From positions 1 to 39,803 of the forward strand of contig CANFZM010000025.1 of assembly GCA_947451525.1 (NCBI GenBank): a DNA stretch of 39,803 nucleotides. Reading direction: 5' to 3'. The stretch comes from Flavobacteriaceae bacterium (GTDB lineage Bacteria; Bacteroidota; Bacteroidia; Flavobacteriales; Flavobacteriaceae). Position 1 is the first letter of the stretch. Each line of letters opens with the position of its first letter. A program made the position numbers and the translations under genes. The notes beneath the pieces were generated by a model. The model made no database searches. It was not told the origin of the DNA and worked only from the letters and a program-made list of their open reading frames with translations. Shown here one piece after another: positions 16,644-24,253 of the stretch.

Positions 16644-18089
16644 ATGGAAAAGGAAATTAACGAAACCTTACAAGGACAGAGTTTGGTTTTGGAATCTAAA
16701 GCAGAAAACACTAAGAAACTATATATAGAAAGTTATGGTTGCGCTATGAATTTTTCGGATAGCGAAGTCGTAGCCTCTATACTTTTAAATGATGGATATA
16801 ATACTACTCAGATTCTAGAAGAAGCCGACTTAGTGTTAGTAAACACTTGTTCTATTCGGGATAAAGCCGAACAAACAGTGCGAAAACGTCTAGAAAAATA
16901 CAACGCTGTAAAACGAATTAACCCGAAGATGAAGGTTGGTGTTTTGGGCTGTATGGCGGAACGTTTGAAAGAAAAATTCCTAGAAGAAGAGAAGATTGTA
17001 GACTTGGTGGTCGGACCCGATGCGTATAAAGATTTGCCTAATTTATTGGCCGATGTTGAAGAAGGTCGCGATGCCATAAACGTATTATTATCTAAAGAAG
17101 AAACCTATGGCGATATTTCTCCTGTTCGATTAAACTCTAATGGTGTTTCGGCATTTGTATCGATTACCAGAGGATGTGATAATATGTGTACGTTTTGCGT
17201 GGTCCCTTTTACTCGCGGTCGCGAAAGAAGCCGGGAGCCACAAAGTATTATAAAAGAGATTCAAGATTTACAAGATACAGGTTACAAAGAAATAACCCTT
17301 TTAGGGCAAAATGTGGATAGTTATCTTTGGTATGGTGGTGGCTTGAAAAAAGATTTTGATAAAGCATCGGAAATGCAAATTGCAACTGCTGTGAAATTTG
17401 AGCATTTACTAGAAATGGTTGCTAAAGGTTTTCCTAAAATGCGCATTCGCTTTTCTACTTCCAATCCGCAGGACATGCACGAACCAGTTTTGCATGTTAT
17501 TGCTAAATATCCTAATGTTTGCAAACACATTCACTTGCCTGTACAATCTGGAAGCGATAAAATTTTAGCGGTAATGAATCGTCTGCACACTAGAGAAGAA
17601 TATAAAAGTTTAATTGATAGAATACGATCTATTATACCTGATGTTTGCATTACACAAGATATGATTGCTGGTTTTCCAACAGAAACGGAAGAAGACCATC
17701 AAGATACTTTATCACTAATGGAATATGTGAAATATAGTTTTGGATATATGTACGCCTACTCCGAACGACCAGGAACATTAGCCGGTAGAAAAATGGAAGA
17801 TGATGTTCTGGAAGCAACTAAAATGCGTCGTTTACAAGAAATTGTAGACCTTCAAAGAATTCATAGTGCTTTTAGAACACAAGAATTTCTTGGGCAAACT
17901 GTAGAAGTATTGGTGGATAAAACTTCTAAAAAATCAGAAAATGATTTGTCTGGAAGAAACTCCCAAAGCATTACGGTGGTTTTCCCTATAGAAAATTATA
18001 AAATAGGAGATTTTGTAAATGTAAAAATCACCAATTGCACCAGCGGAACCTTGATTGGAGAAGCAGTGGGATTGTCGGAAAGGAATTAA
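16644..18089 (+). CDS. miaB: tRNA-2-methylthio-N6-dimethylallyladenosine synthase MiaB
   Basis: 481 aa radical-SAM methylthiotransferase that adds the 2-methylthio group to i6A37 of tRNAs reading UNN codons. Three cysteines of the N-terminal auxiliary [4Fe-4S] domain are at 33 (ESYGCAMNFSDSE), 69 (VNTCSIRDKA) and 103 (LGCMAERLKE). The radical-SAM CxxxCxxC is Cys178-Cys182-Cys185 within ITRGCDNMCTFCVVPFTRG. A C-terminal TRAM domain (about 415-480) binds RNA. YGCAMNFSDSE and the GRERSR stretch are MiaB-type rather than RimO or MtaB. It is the first gene of a plus-strand series leading to lptE and secG, interrupted by the repeat-bounded cassette just downstream. Confidence 0.96.
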   Translation: MEKEINETLQGQSLVLESKAENTKKLYIESYGCAMNFSDSEVVASILLNDGYNTTQILEEADLVLVNTCSIRDKAEQTVRKRLEKYNAVKRINPKMKVGVLGCMAERLKEKFLEEEKIVDLVVGPDAYKDLPNLLADVEEGRDAINVLLSKEETYGDISPVRLNSNGVSAFVSITRGCDNMCTFCVVPFTRGRERSREPQSIIKEIQDLQDTGYKEITLLGQNVDSYLWYGGGLKKDFDKASEMQIATAVKFEHLLEMVAKGFPKMRIRFSTSNPQDMHEPVLHVIAKYPNVCKHIHLPVQSGSDKILAVMNRLHTREEYKSLIDRIRSIIPDVCITQDMIAGFPTETEEDHQDTLSLMEYVKYSFGYMYAYSERPGTLAGRKMEDDVLEATKMRRLQEIVDLQRIHSAFRTQEFLGQTVEVLVDKTSKKSENDLSGRNSQSITVVFPIENYKIGDFVNVKITNCTSGTLIGEAVGLSERN

Positions 18090-18092
18090 AAG

Positions 18093-18122
18093 TAGCCACG
18101 AATTACACTAATTGACACAAAT
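18093..18122 (+). repeat. left terminal inverted repeat of the GxxExxY cassette
   Basis: Starts TAGCCACGAATTACACTAAT. Three consecutive units CACGAATTA, CACTAATTGA and CACAAATTT show a 9-10 nt period. A further related piece, GTGAAATTGCACGAATTT, lies at 18132-18149. Confidence 0.65.
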
Positions 18123-18165
18123 TTTTATGTTGTGAAATTGCACGAATTTTAATAAATTAACATTC

Positions 18166-18538
18166 ATGGAATTATATAAAAAAGAAGAATATTATAAAAT
18201 TATTGGTTTATGTATGGAAGTTCACAATGTTCTTGGTGGTGGATTATTAGAATCCGTTTATAAAGAAGCACTTGAAATTGAATTTACAAATCACAAGATA
18301 CCTTTTAGAAGGGAAAAAGAATTCATATATAGATTACAAAGGCTATACCTTAAACAAAAGGTTTTATGCCGATTTTGTTGTTTACGACAACATTATTTTA
18401 GAAGTGAAAGCAATAAAAATGTTAGTGGATGATAATATTGCTCAAACTTTAAATTACATGAATATTACTAAAAGCAAATTGGGGATTTTAGCAAATTTTA
18501 GCCCGAAATCTCTTCATCACAAAAGAATAGTTTTATAA
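18166..18538 (+). pseudogene. GxxExxY family protein, frameshifted
   Basis: Frame 1 from ATG 18166 gives the family start, with LGGGLLESVYKEALEIEF containing the name-giving GLLESVY motif. After about 18320 the homologous sequence continues in the next frame (YIDYKGYTLNKRFYADFVVY, then ILEVKAI) to the stop at 18538. One extra base in the AATTCATATATAGATTAC area explains this: the whole segment is 373 nt, one more than 124 codons, about the normal family length. The DFVV...LEVKA part is a PD-(D/E)XK-nuclease-like signature and is intact apart from the shift. Biological role of the family is not established to my knowledge. A sequencing error is an alternative explanation. Confidence 0.75.
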
Positions 18539-18648
18539 ATAAAGCAAAAAAAAAGCACAATTCCATAAATAAATTAGTATCAATTAGAGGTGCTTGTGGG
18601 TTAAAAAGAGTGTCTGCATAAAATTAGTGAAATCCCATTAACAAACAG

Positions 18649-18678
18649 ATTAGTGCCAATTTGTGGCATTCGTGGCTA
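18649..18678 (-). repeat. right terminal inverted repeat of the GxxExxY cassette
   Basis: Ends in ATTCGTGGCTA, the complement of the left end. 25 of 30 bases match the left arm. Its outer edge lies 8 bp before the ATG of the sigma-54 activator gene, so the native leader of that gene has been replaced or shortened. Confidence 0.65.
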
Positions 18679-18686
18679 AAAAAAAT

Positions 18687-19955
18687 ATGGAAACAATACA
18701 AAACATAAAACAGCGGTTTGAAATTATTGGGAATGACCCTAAACTAAATCGCGCTGTAGAAAAAGCCATTCAGGTTGCTCCTACAGACATTTCGGTGTTG
18801 GTGGTTGGAGAAAGTGGCGTTGGAAAGGAAAGCATTCCTAAGATAATCCATGCGCTATCCCACCGGAAACATGGAAAATACATCGCAGTGAACTGTGGTG
18901 CAATTCCAGAAGGAACTATTGATAGTGAACTTTTCGGACACGAAAAAGGTTCGTTTACAGGCGCAACATCTACTCGTGAGGGGTATTTTGAAGTAGCCGA
19001 TGGCGGCACTATTTTTTTAGATGAAGTTGGCGAATTACCGCTTACTACCCAAGTGCGATTGCTGCGTGTTTTGGAAAATGGCGAATTCATAAAAGTTGGA
19101 TCTTCGCAAGTGCAAAAAACCAATGTGCGAATAGTTGCCGCAACCAACGTCAATTTATTTGATGCTATTGAAAAAGGTAAATTTCGGGAAGATTTATATT
19201 ACCGATTGAGTACTGTAGATATTTTGTTACCTCCTTTACGAGACAGAAAAGAGGACATCCATTTATTGTTTCGAAAATTTTCTGCCGATTTTGCGCACAA
19301 ATATAAAATGCCTGCAATTAAATTAGAAGATCCTGCAATTAAATACCTTTTAGGATACCGCTGGAGCGGAAATATACGTCAACTGCGAAATGCTGCCGAA
19401 CAAATTTCGGTATTAGAAACCAAGCGGGATATTTCGTTGCAAACTTTAATGTCCTACTTGCCTCAAGACGGAAGCCATTTGCCAAGCGTTATTCGAGACA
19501 AGAAAAGTGAAAGCGATTTTTCTACTGAAAGAGATATTTTATACAAAGTGCTTTTTGATATGAAAAGCGATTTAAATGATTTGAAAAAACTGACTTTAGA
19601 ATTGATGAAAAATGGCGCTAAAGTGCAAGACATCAATCCGAATTTAGTTCAGAAAGTATACGGAAAACGAGAGGAAGAAACCTTTTTTGAAGAAGAACCT
19701 AGAAATTCGGCACTTGTAAAAAAAGAAGAAAATCAGCAGGGGCAACAAGAAGAATTTGAAGAAGAGGAAGACGAAACCAACTATCTTTTGGCAGAAACTG
19801 TAGAGGAAGAAGAAACTTTAAGTTTGGAAGCAAAAGAAATTGAATTGATTAAAAAATCTTTAGAACGAAACAAAGGCAAACGAAAATTGGCTGCCGATGA
19901 ACTCGGAATTTCCGAAAGAACCTTATATCGAAAAATTAAACAATACGATTTGTAG
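18687..19955 (+). CDS. sigma-54-dependent transcriptional activator without receiver domain
   Basis: 422 aa from the ATG at 18687. An in-frame TTG at 18663 would translate part of the inverted repeat and is unlikely. The protein starts directly with the AAA+ domain: Walker A GESGVGKE (41-48), the sigma-54 contact loop GSFTGA (88-93, a GAFTGA variant), Walker B GGTIFLDEV (106-114) and sensor block REDLYYRLSTVDI. A long acidic linker (EEFEEEEDETNYLLAETVEE) follows, then a Fis-type HTH (KRKLAADELGISERTLYRKI) at the C terminus. With no receiver or sensory N-terminal domain, its activity control must lie elsewhere. It precedes lptE and secG, suggesting an envelope-related role, but targets are unknown. 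Confidence 0.9.
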   Translation: METIQNIKQRFEIIGNDPKLNRAVEKAIQVAPTDISVLVVGESGVGKESIPKIIHALSHRKHGKYIAVNCGAIPEGTIDSELFGHEKGSFTGATSTREGYFEVADGGTIFLDEVGELPLTTQVRLLRVLENGEFIKVGSSQVQKTNVRIVAATNVNLFDAIEKGKFREDLYYRLSTVDILLPPLRDRKEDIHLLFRKFSADFAHKYKMPAIKLEDPAIKYLLGYRWSGNIRQLRNAAEQISVLETKRDISLQTLMSYLPQDGSHLPSVIRDKKSESDFSTERDILYKVLFDMKSDLNDLKKLTLELMKNGAKVQDINPNLVQKVYGKREEETFFEEEPRNSALVKKEENQQGQQEEFEEEEDETNYLLAETVEEEETLSLEAKEIELIKKSLERNKGKRKLAADELGISERTLYRKIKQYDL

Positions 19956-19964
19956 TTAATTAAT

Positions 19965-19992
19965 AATTGATAATTAACAATTGATAATTAGA
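19965..19992 (+). repeat. two copies of a 14-bp direct repeat
   Basis: AATTGATAATTAAC is followed directly by AATTGATAATTAGA (12 of 14 identical), in the gap before lptE. AT-rich simple repeats of this type are frequent between flavobacterial genes; no function is evident. Confidence 0.6.
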
Positions 19993-19998
19993 AAATAA

Positions 19999-20006
19999 TA
20001 TCTTTG
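19999..20006 (+). promoter_or_regulatory. lptE promoter, -7 box
   Basis: TATCTTTG matches TAnnTTTG exactly, 16 nt before the lptE ATG. The nearest TTG (19981) is spaced only 15 nt, shorter than usual. Confidence 0.4.
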
Positions 20007-20022
20007 AATTTTAAAATTTCCA

Positions 20023-20526
20023 ATGAAGAAACTCAAATATTTAATAGTATTTCTTTTGGCTATAACTTTAAACAGTTGTGGTCCCTACAATTTTACCGGA
20101 ACCGGAAAAATTGATGCTAAAACTTTTCAAGTAAATTATTTTCAAAATAATGCGCCTTTAGTGCAACCTGGAATTGAGCGAACATTTACTTTGAAATTGC
20201 AGGATATTATTCAAAACCAAACGAACCTCAACTTAGTTCGAACTGGCGGAGAACTTACTTATGAGGGGGAAATCACTAATTACACTATTAGTCCGATGGC
20301 TGCCACTGCCGATTTAAAAGCGGCACAAAACAGGCTAACCATTACGGTAAATGTTCGTTATTCCAATAAAAATAATGAAAAAGATAATTTTGAAAAACCT
20401 TTTTCCTTTTATTACGATTATCCGGGTGACCAACAACTATTAGGATCTACTTTAACCACTGCTTTGGATGTTATTTTTGAACGAATTACACAAGATGTCT
20501 TTAATGAATCACTTGCAAAATGGTAA
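20023..20526 (+). CDS. lptE: LPS assembly lipoprotein LptE
   Basis: 167 aa. Lipoprotein signal MKKLKYLIVFLLAITLNSCG with the acylated Cys at 19. The mature domain has the LptE pattern seen in Bacteroidota: an early GPYNFTGTG, then TFQVNYFQNNAPLVQPGIER, a helix (FTLKLQDIIQNQT) and a strand reading GELTYEGEITNYTISPMA. LptE plugs the LptD barrel in the outer membrane and takes part in delivering lipopolysaccharide to the cell surface. It fits next to secG and, more distantly, lpxB in this window. Sequence conservation of LptE is low, so the assignment rests on the signal, size and block order. Confidence 0.85.
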   Translation: MKKLKYLIVFLLAITLNSCGPYNFTGTGKIDAKTFQVNYFQNNAPLVQPGIERTFTLKLQDIIQNQTNLNLVRTGGELTYEGEITNYTISPMAATADLKAAQNRLTITVNVRYSNKNNEKDNFEKPFSFYYDYPGDQQLLGSTLTTALDVIFERITQDVFNESLAKW

Positions 20527-20538
20527 ATTGTAAAATGC

Positions 20539-20546
20539 TACCTTTG
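20539..20546 (+). promoter_or_regulatory. promoter -7 box of the TPR-like gene
   Basis: TACCTTTG matches TAnnTTTG exactly, 24 nt before the TTG start at 20571. A TTG at 20513 is 23 nt upstream, a little far. A second entry point for transcription towards secG is likely. Confidence 0.4.
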
Positions 20547-20570
20547 CAAATTATATAACAAATACTAAAC

Positions 20571-21386
20571 TTGAACGTAACCGATTTTACTTATTTAATT
20601 AATAAACCCGACGCCATCAATGAGCGTCACAATATTGCTTTGGAAAAAATAATGGAAGAATTTCCTTATTTTCAAAGTGCTCGTGTGTTGCGATTAAAAC
20701 ATTTGTACAATCAGGATAGTTTTAAATATAATTATGCCTTGAAGGTTGCTGCAGCCTTTACAACCGATAGAAGTATTTTGTTTGATTTTATCACTTCCGA
20801 TTCTTTTGTTACGGTTCAAAACGGTCTTTACGATCAAAAAGTTGCAGAATTATTAAATATGGATGTTATTGGAAGTGAACATGTAGTCGCTCCTAAGCCA
20901 ATAGAATCTTCCAACTCGTTAGAACAATCAATTATTTCTTCCATTACGCAAGCAGAACCAACATTTGAAAAACTTGAAGAAAAACTTGAAATTGGAAAAC
21001 CTTTAGAATTTAATAGTAATGAAAAGCACTCCTTTCAAGAATGGCTGCAACTATCCCGTTTAAAACCAATAGAAAGAAAAGAAATTCCTTTAAAAGAAGA
21101 ACTTGAAAAAAAGAAAAAATTAGACATTATAGATAAATTTATTTCTATAAATCCTAAAATTCCACCAATTAATAAAGATATTACTCTTTCTAACTTTAAC
21201 CCTAAAGCAGGAGACAAATCCTATTTAATGACCGAAACATTAGCAAAGGTTTATCTGGAACAAAAAAAATATACTAAAGCAATTCAAGCTTATGAAATAT
21301 TAATTTTGAAATATCCAGAAAAAAGTAGTTTCTTTGCAGACCGAATTTTAGATATTAAAAATTTACAACAAAACAATAATAATTAA
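20571..21386 (+). CDS. TPR-like hypothetical protein between lptE and secG
   Basis: 271 aa beginning at a TTG codon (MNVTDFTYLINKPDAINERH). No upstream ATG is in frame, and the start sits at a sensible distance from a TAnnTTTG box. No signal peptide or membrane segment. The N-terminal half is alpha-helical (MEEFPYFQSARVLRLKHLYN). The middle is rich in Glu and Lys (PLKEELEKKKKLDIIDKFIS). The C terminus, TLAKVYLEQKKYTKAIQAYE, looks like one tetratricopeptide repeat. Only 3 nt separate it from secG, so the two are probably co-transcribed. I do not recognise a named function; TPR proteins usually bind partner proteins. Confidence 0.75.
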   Translation: MNVTDFTYLINKPDAINERHNIALEKIMEEFPYFQSARVLRLKHLYNQDSFKYNYALKVAAAFTTDRSILFDFITSDSFVTVQNGLYDQKVAELLNMDVIGSEHVVAPKPIESSNSLEQSIISSITQAEPTFEKLEEKLEIGKPLEFNSNEKHSFQEWLQLSRLKPIERKEIPLKEELEKKKKLDIIDKFISINPKIPPINKDITLSNFNPKAGDKSYLMTETLAKVYLEQKKYTKAIQAYEILILKYPEKSSFFADRILDIKNLQQNNNN

Positions 21387-21389
21387 GCA

Positions 21390-21731
21390 ATGAGCACATT
21401 TACAATTTTTTTAGTATTAATAACAATCGTTTGTTTTTTACTAATTATCGTTATCATGGTACAAAACCCTAAAGGTGGTGGTTTATCTTCATCTATTGGT
21501 GGTTCTACTCAAATGGGTGGTGTACAAAAAACTACCGACTTTTTAGACAAAAGTACTTGGGTATTAGCAGGAGCCTTAATTGTATTAGTATTGTTATCTA
21601 GTTTAAGTTTTTCAGGAAGCTTAAGTGATAATAATAAAATAATTGATGCATCACAATCTGCTGCGCCAAAAACAACCGAAAAAACTGCACCTGCTGCGCC
21701 GAAACCGGTTGCTGCTCCAGTAAAAAAATAA
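21390..21731 (+). CDS. secG: preprotein translocase subunit SecG
   Basis: 113 aa with two membrane helices (about 3-23 and 55-73). The SecG signature loop lies between them: VMVQNPKGGGLSSSIGGSTQ followed by the aromatic/charged FLDKSTW. SecG is an accessory part of the SecYEG channel in the inner membrane. The C-terminal tail is rich in Ala, Pro and Lys (APKPVAAPVKK) and probably cytoplasmic or disordered. It is the last gene of the run starting at miaB and is closed by a long terminator. Confidence 0.93.
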   Translation: MSTFTIFLVLITIVCFLLIIVIMVQNPKGGGLSSSIGGSTQMGGVQKTTDFLDKSTWVLAGALIVLVLLSSLSFSGSLSDNNKIIDASQSAAPKTTEKTAPAAPKPVAAPVKK

Positions 21732-21750
21732 GATTATTATTAGAATACAA

Positions 21751-21789
21751 AAAGAGGCTAATTCACAAATTGTGAAATAGCCTCTTTTT
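21751..21789 (+). terminator. terminator between secG and the GHMP kinase gene
   Basis: A 15-bp stem with one A-A mismatch (AAAGAGGCTA-A-TTCAC and its complement) and a 5-nt loop, followed by T residues. It serves secG and, with its A run, may also stop the convergent GHMP kinase transcript. Confidence 0.85.
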
Positions 21790-21804
21790 TTTGTCTAAAT
21801 AAAA

Positions 21805-22719
21805 TTACAATATCATTTCACTATACGGAATAACAATGCTGTAACCTCTATCTTTAAAATAATCTGTTGGGTTTTCTTTTGCAATTGCTAATACGAAATC
21901 ACCTCCCCAGGCACCAAGACTTTTAACTACTCCATTAAAATCTTCAAATAAAGACTCTTGCACAGTTGGCATTTCTAAAATAGTACTCATTTCGATTTCG
22001 TGTTGTTGTAATGCTAAAGCAAATTCTCTTGCTTCTGTAGAATTGGCTATTGTTTTAGTAATGCCATTAATTATGGAGATAGTTTTATCAATAGAACCTT
22101 GTTTATCAAGATAAGACGCTATTGCTTCCTTACTACTCTGTTTTCTATTAAGGTAAACAAAATAAATTTTTTGAGTAAAATCAGGATGAAAAACAATAGT
22201 TTCTACGAACGGTTTATCTTCTATTAATTGATAAATAATTGCTGTGTTATTTTGCGCACAGGCAAGATCATAACCACTGCCTCCAAAACTATTTTTAAGC
22301 AGTTCATAGGCATCTATTTCTAACCATTGTGCAATATTGTTGATTAATGTAGACGAAGTGCCTAAGCCCCAAAATTTAGGAAACGTCAATTCCGTAGTAA
22401 TTCTATACCCTTTAGATTCGGTAAGAAAATTAGAATTTAATTTATAGGCTTCGTGTAAAATTTCAATTAAAGTATTTTTGATATTATGAATATCGTCATA
22501 GTGTTTCTTTTCTATTATAGAAGAAAAGGAAATAGTATCTTCAAACCAAATACTACCATCGTGATCGAAACTTTTCCAGTGAATTAAGTCATTATCCGAC
22601 TCTTCAACAATAAGATTTTGACCAAATTTTGTAGGCAATGCCAATGCTCTTGCGCCATCCAACACTACATATTCACCTGTTATTAATAATTTTCCGTTAC
22701 TGTAAAATGTTTTTTTCAT
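21805..22719 (-). CDS. GYDIA family GHMP kinase, probable mevalonate-pathway kinase
   Basis: 304 aa from the ATG at 22719. Four in-frame codons upstream (MVMT) are discounted because MKKTFYSNGKLLITGEYVVL is the canonical family start. GHMP fold motifs are KLLITGEY (10-17), PKFWGLGTSSTLINNIAQWL (the phosphate-binding GLGxSSx loop) and GGSGYDLACAQ, the name-giving GYDIA-like motif. Its neighbour on the same strand is HMG-CoA reductase, so the likely substrate is mevalonate or phosphomevalonate. Phosphomevalonate kinase is my preferred guess because classical mevalonate kinases have a different motif set. This is inference, not seen directly. Confidence 0.85.
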   Translation of the reverse strand: MKKTFYSNGKLLITGEYVVLDGARALALPTKFGQNLIVEESDNDLIHWKSFDHDGSIWFEDTISFSSIIEKKHYDDIHNIKNTLIEILHEAYKLNSNFLTESKGYRITTELTFPKFWGLGTSSTLINNIAQWLEIDAYELLKNSFGGSGYDLACAQNNTAIIYQLIEDKPFVETIVFHPDFTQKIYFVYLNRKQSSKEAIASYLDKQGSIDKTISIINGITKTIANSTEAREFALALQQHEIEMSTILEMPTVQESLFEDFNGVVKSLGAWGGDFVLAIAKENPTDYFKDRGYSIVIPYSEMIL

Positions 22720-22728
22720 AGTCATTAC

Positions 22729-22752
22729 CACAAAGGCACTAAGTCACAAAGA
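22729..22752 (+). repeat. three tandem 8-bp CAC units
   Basis: CACAAAGG, CACTAAGT and CACAAAGA stand head to tail just upstream of the GHMP kinase start. The CCAC...CACTAA...CACAAA layout resembles one arm of the inverted repeat at 18093, but only a single arm is present here. Confidence 0.5.
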
Positions 22753-22782
22753 TTATTTGAATAAGTTTTGAATATTGAAATA

Positions 22783-24099
22783 TTACTTTCTTAAATTCTC
22801 AATTAAATCTACAACCGAAGCATGCGAAATTGGATTGTTTTCAAAATGCTTTTTAATATTTTTTCTTTCATCGGGCGTTGCTTGAAATTGGTTTAGAATA
22901 TTATTCAAATGCATTTTCATATGCCCTTCTTGAATTCCAGTCGTGGTTAATGAGCGTAATGCTGCGAAGTTTTGCGCCAGTCCAGTTACAGCAACTAGTT
23001 GCATTAATTCGTGAGCAGATGGTTTTCCTAATATTTCTAGAGCCATTTTTACTAAAGGATGCAAAGAAGTTAATCCTCCAACAGTTCCTAAAGCCAACGG
23101 AATTTCCATCCAAAAAGTAAAAACGCCATTTTCTATTTTAGCATGTGAAAGACTAGAATATTTTCCGTTTCTAGAAGCATAAGCATGAACGCCAGCTTCT
23201 ACAGCACGAAAGTCATTTCCTGTTGCAAGAACAACCGAATCTACTCCGTTCATAATTCCTTTGTTGTGCGTAACCGCTCTAAAAGGTTCAATTTCGGCAA
23301 TGGATACTGCTTGCACAAATTTCTCGGCAAACTCTTGAGGGTTTTCTATTTTCTTTTCTGCTAAATCTTCCACTTTACAAGAAACTTCGGCACGAACAAT
23401 ACAATTTGGCACATAATTAGAAAGAATACTCATAACCACTTGAAGGTTTTTTTCTTCATCGGTTAACGATTCCATTTCTTGTGCTTCTTCTTTCAGGGTA
23501 GTAGCCAATTGTTCCAAACACGAATTAATGAAATTGGCACCCATGCTATCTTTGGTTTCAAAAGTAACATGCAGTTGGAAGTAATTTTCTAATTCTTTAG
23601 TTTTGTTTCGAAGTTCAATATCTAAAATTCCACCACCCCTTTTTTGCATATTTTTGGTAATGCTATCGGTTGCTGTAAAAAATTTAGGTTTTATTTTGAG
23701 GAAAAAATCTTCTAATTTAGAAACATCTCCAGTATAAATAAAATGTACTTGCCCAATTTTCTCAGAACTTAAAACCGAAGTTTTAAATCCGCCACGGGTA
23801 CTCCAATATTTAGCCGATTTTGCTGCAGCAGCAACTACCGAACTTTCCTCAATTACCATCGGAATGGAATAATACTTTCCGTTCACTAAAAAATTGGGTG
23901 CTATCCCCATAGGAAGATAGAAATTGGTAATAGTGTTCTCTATAAATTCATCGTGAAGTTGCTGCAATTTACTATCATCATTCCAATATTGTTTGATAGT
24001 AGCGATAGTTTCTTCTGGATTTGTAAAATAAGTTGAAGCAATCCAGTTAATTTTTTCTTCTTTAGATAATTTGGAAAATCCCGATACGGCGTTATTCAT
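22783..24099 (-). CDS. hydroxymethylglutaryl-CoA reductase, class II
   Basis: 438 aa. Reduces HMG-CoA to mevalonate, the committed step of the mevalonate route to isoprenoids (or the reverse in degradative members). The class II sequence pattern is plain: SIPMVIEESSVVAAAAKSAK (catalytic Glu at 84 or 85), THNKGIMNGVDSVVLATGND (catalytic Lys and Asp), the glycine-rich GTVGGLTSLHPLVKMALE, and the C-terminal catalytic His in GIQEGHMKMH. No membrane anchor, as expected for bacterial enzymes. A GHMP kinase follows 63 nt downstream, which points to biosynthesis rather than mevalonate degradation. A TAnnTTTG box precedes it. Confidence 0.95.
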   Translation of the reverse strand: MNNAVSGFSKLSKEEKINWIASTYFTNPEETIATIKQYWNDDSKLQQLHDEFIENTITNFYLPMGIAPNFLVNGKYYSIPMVIEESSVVAAAAKSAKYWSTRGGFKTSVLSSEKIGQVHFIYTGDVSKLEDFFLKIKPKFFTATDSITKNMQKRGGGILDIELRNKTKELENYFQLHVTFETKDSMGANFINSCLEQLATTLKEEAQEMESLTDEEKNLQVVMSILSNYVPNCIVRAEVSCKVEDLAEKKIENPQEFAEKFVQAVSIAEIEPFRAVTHNKGIMNGVDSVVLATGNDFRAVEAGVHAYASRNGKYSSLSHAKIENGVFTFWMEIPLALGTVGGLTSLHPLVKMALEILGKPSAHELMQLVAVTGLAQNFAALRSLTTTGIQEGHMKMHLNNILNQFQATPDERKNIKKHFENNPISHASVVDLIENLRK

Positions 24100-24128
24100 T
24101 TTAAAAAAGGATTAATTTCAATTGGTTA

Positions 24129-24136
24129 CAAATATA
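24129..24136 (-). promoter_or_regulatory. promoter -7 box of the HMG-CoA reductase gene
   Basis: TATATTTG on the minus strand is an exact match, 29 nt before the ATG at 24099. No well-placed TTG. Confidence 0.45.
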
Positions 24137-24253
24137 CGTTTTCCATATTATTGTTTTTTATAGGTTTTAAACAAAACTGCATTTTCCACAAAAAACTACT
24201 TTTATTTGCGTTTTTTTCACTAAAATTGACCTCGTTAATAATACCTATCCAAA

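Larger units (their letters stand above)
18093..18678 (+). mobile_element. 586-bp inverted-repeat-bounded cassette carrying a GxxExxY gene
   Basis: Positions 18093-18122 and the complement of 18678-18649 match at 25 of 30 bases and share the outermost 11 (TAGCCACGAAT), so the segment has imperfect terminal inverted repeats. Each arm is built of CACnAATT-like units about 10 nt apart. Between them lies one small gene (frameshifted) plus non-coding sequence. The segment begins 3 bp after the miaB stop and ends 8 bp before the ATG of the next gene. No transposase is inside, so mobility, if any, would need help from elsewhere. The mobile nature is inferred from structure only. Confidence 0.45.

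Noticed and set aside
18770..19153. 127-codon minus-strand frame inside the sigma-54 activator
   Set aside because: It is the antisense shadow of the conserved AAA+ domain coding sequence.
22729..22752. Tandem CAC units considered as a CRISPR-like array
   Set aside because: Units of 8 bp stand directly head to tail with no spacers, and no cas genes are present.
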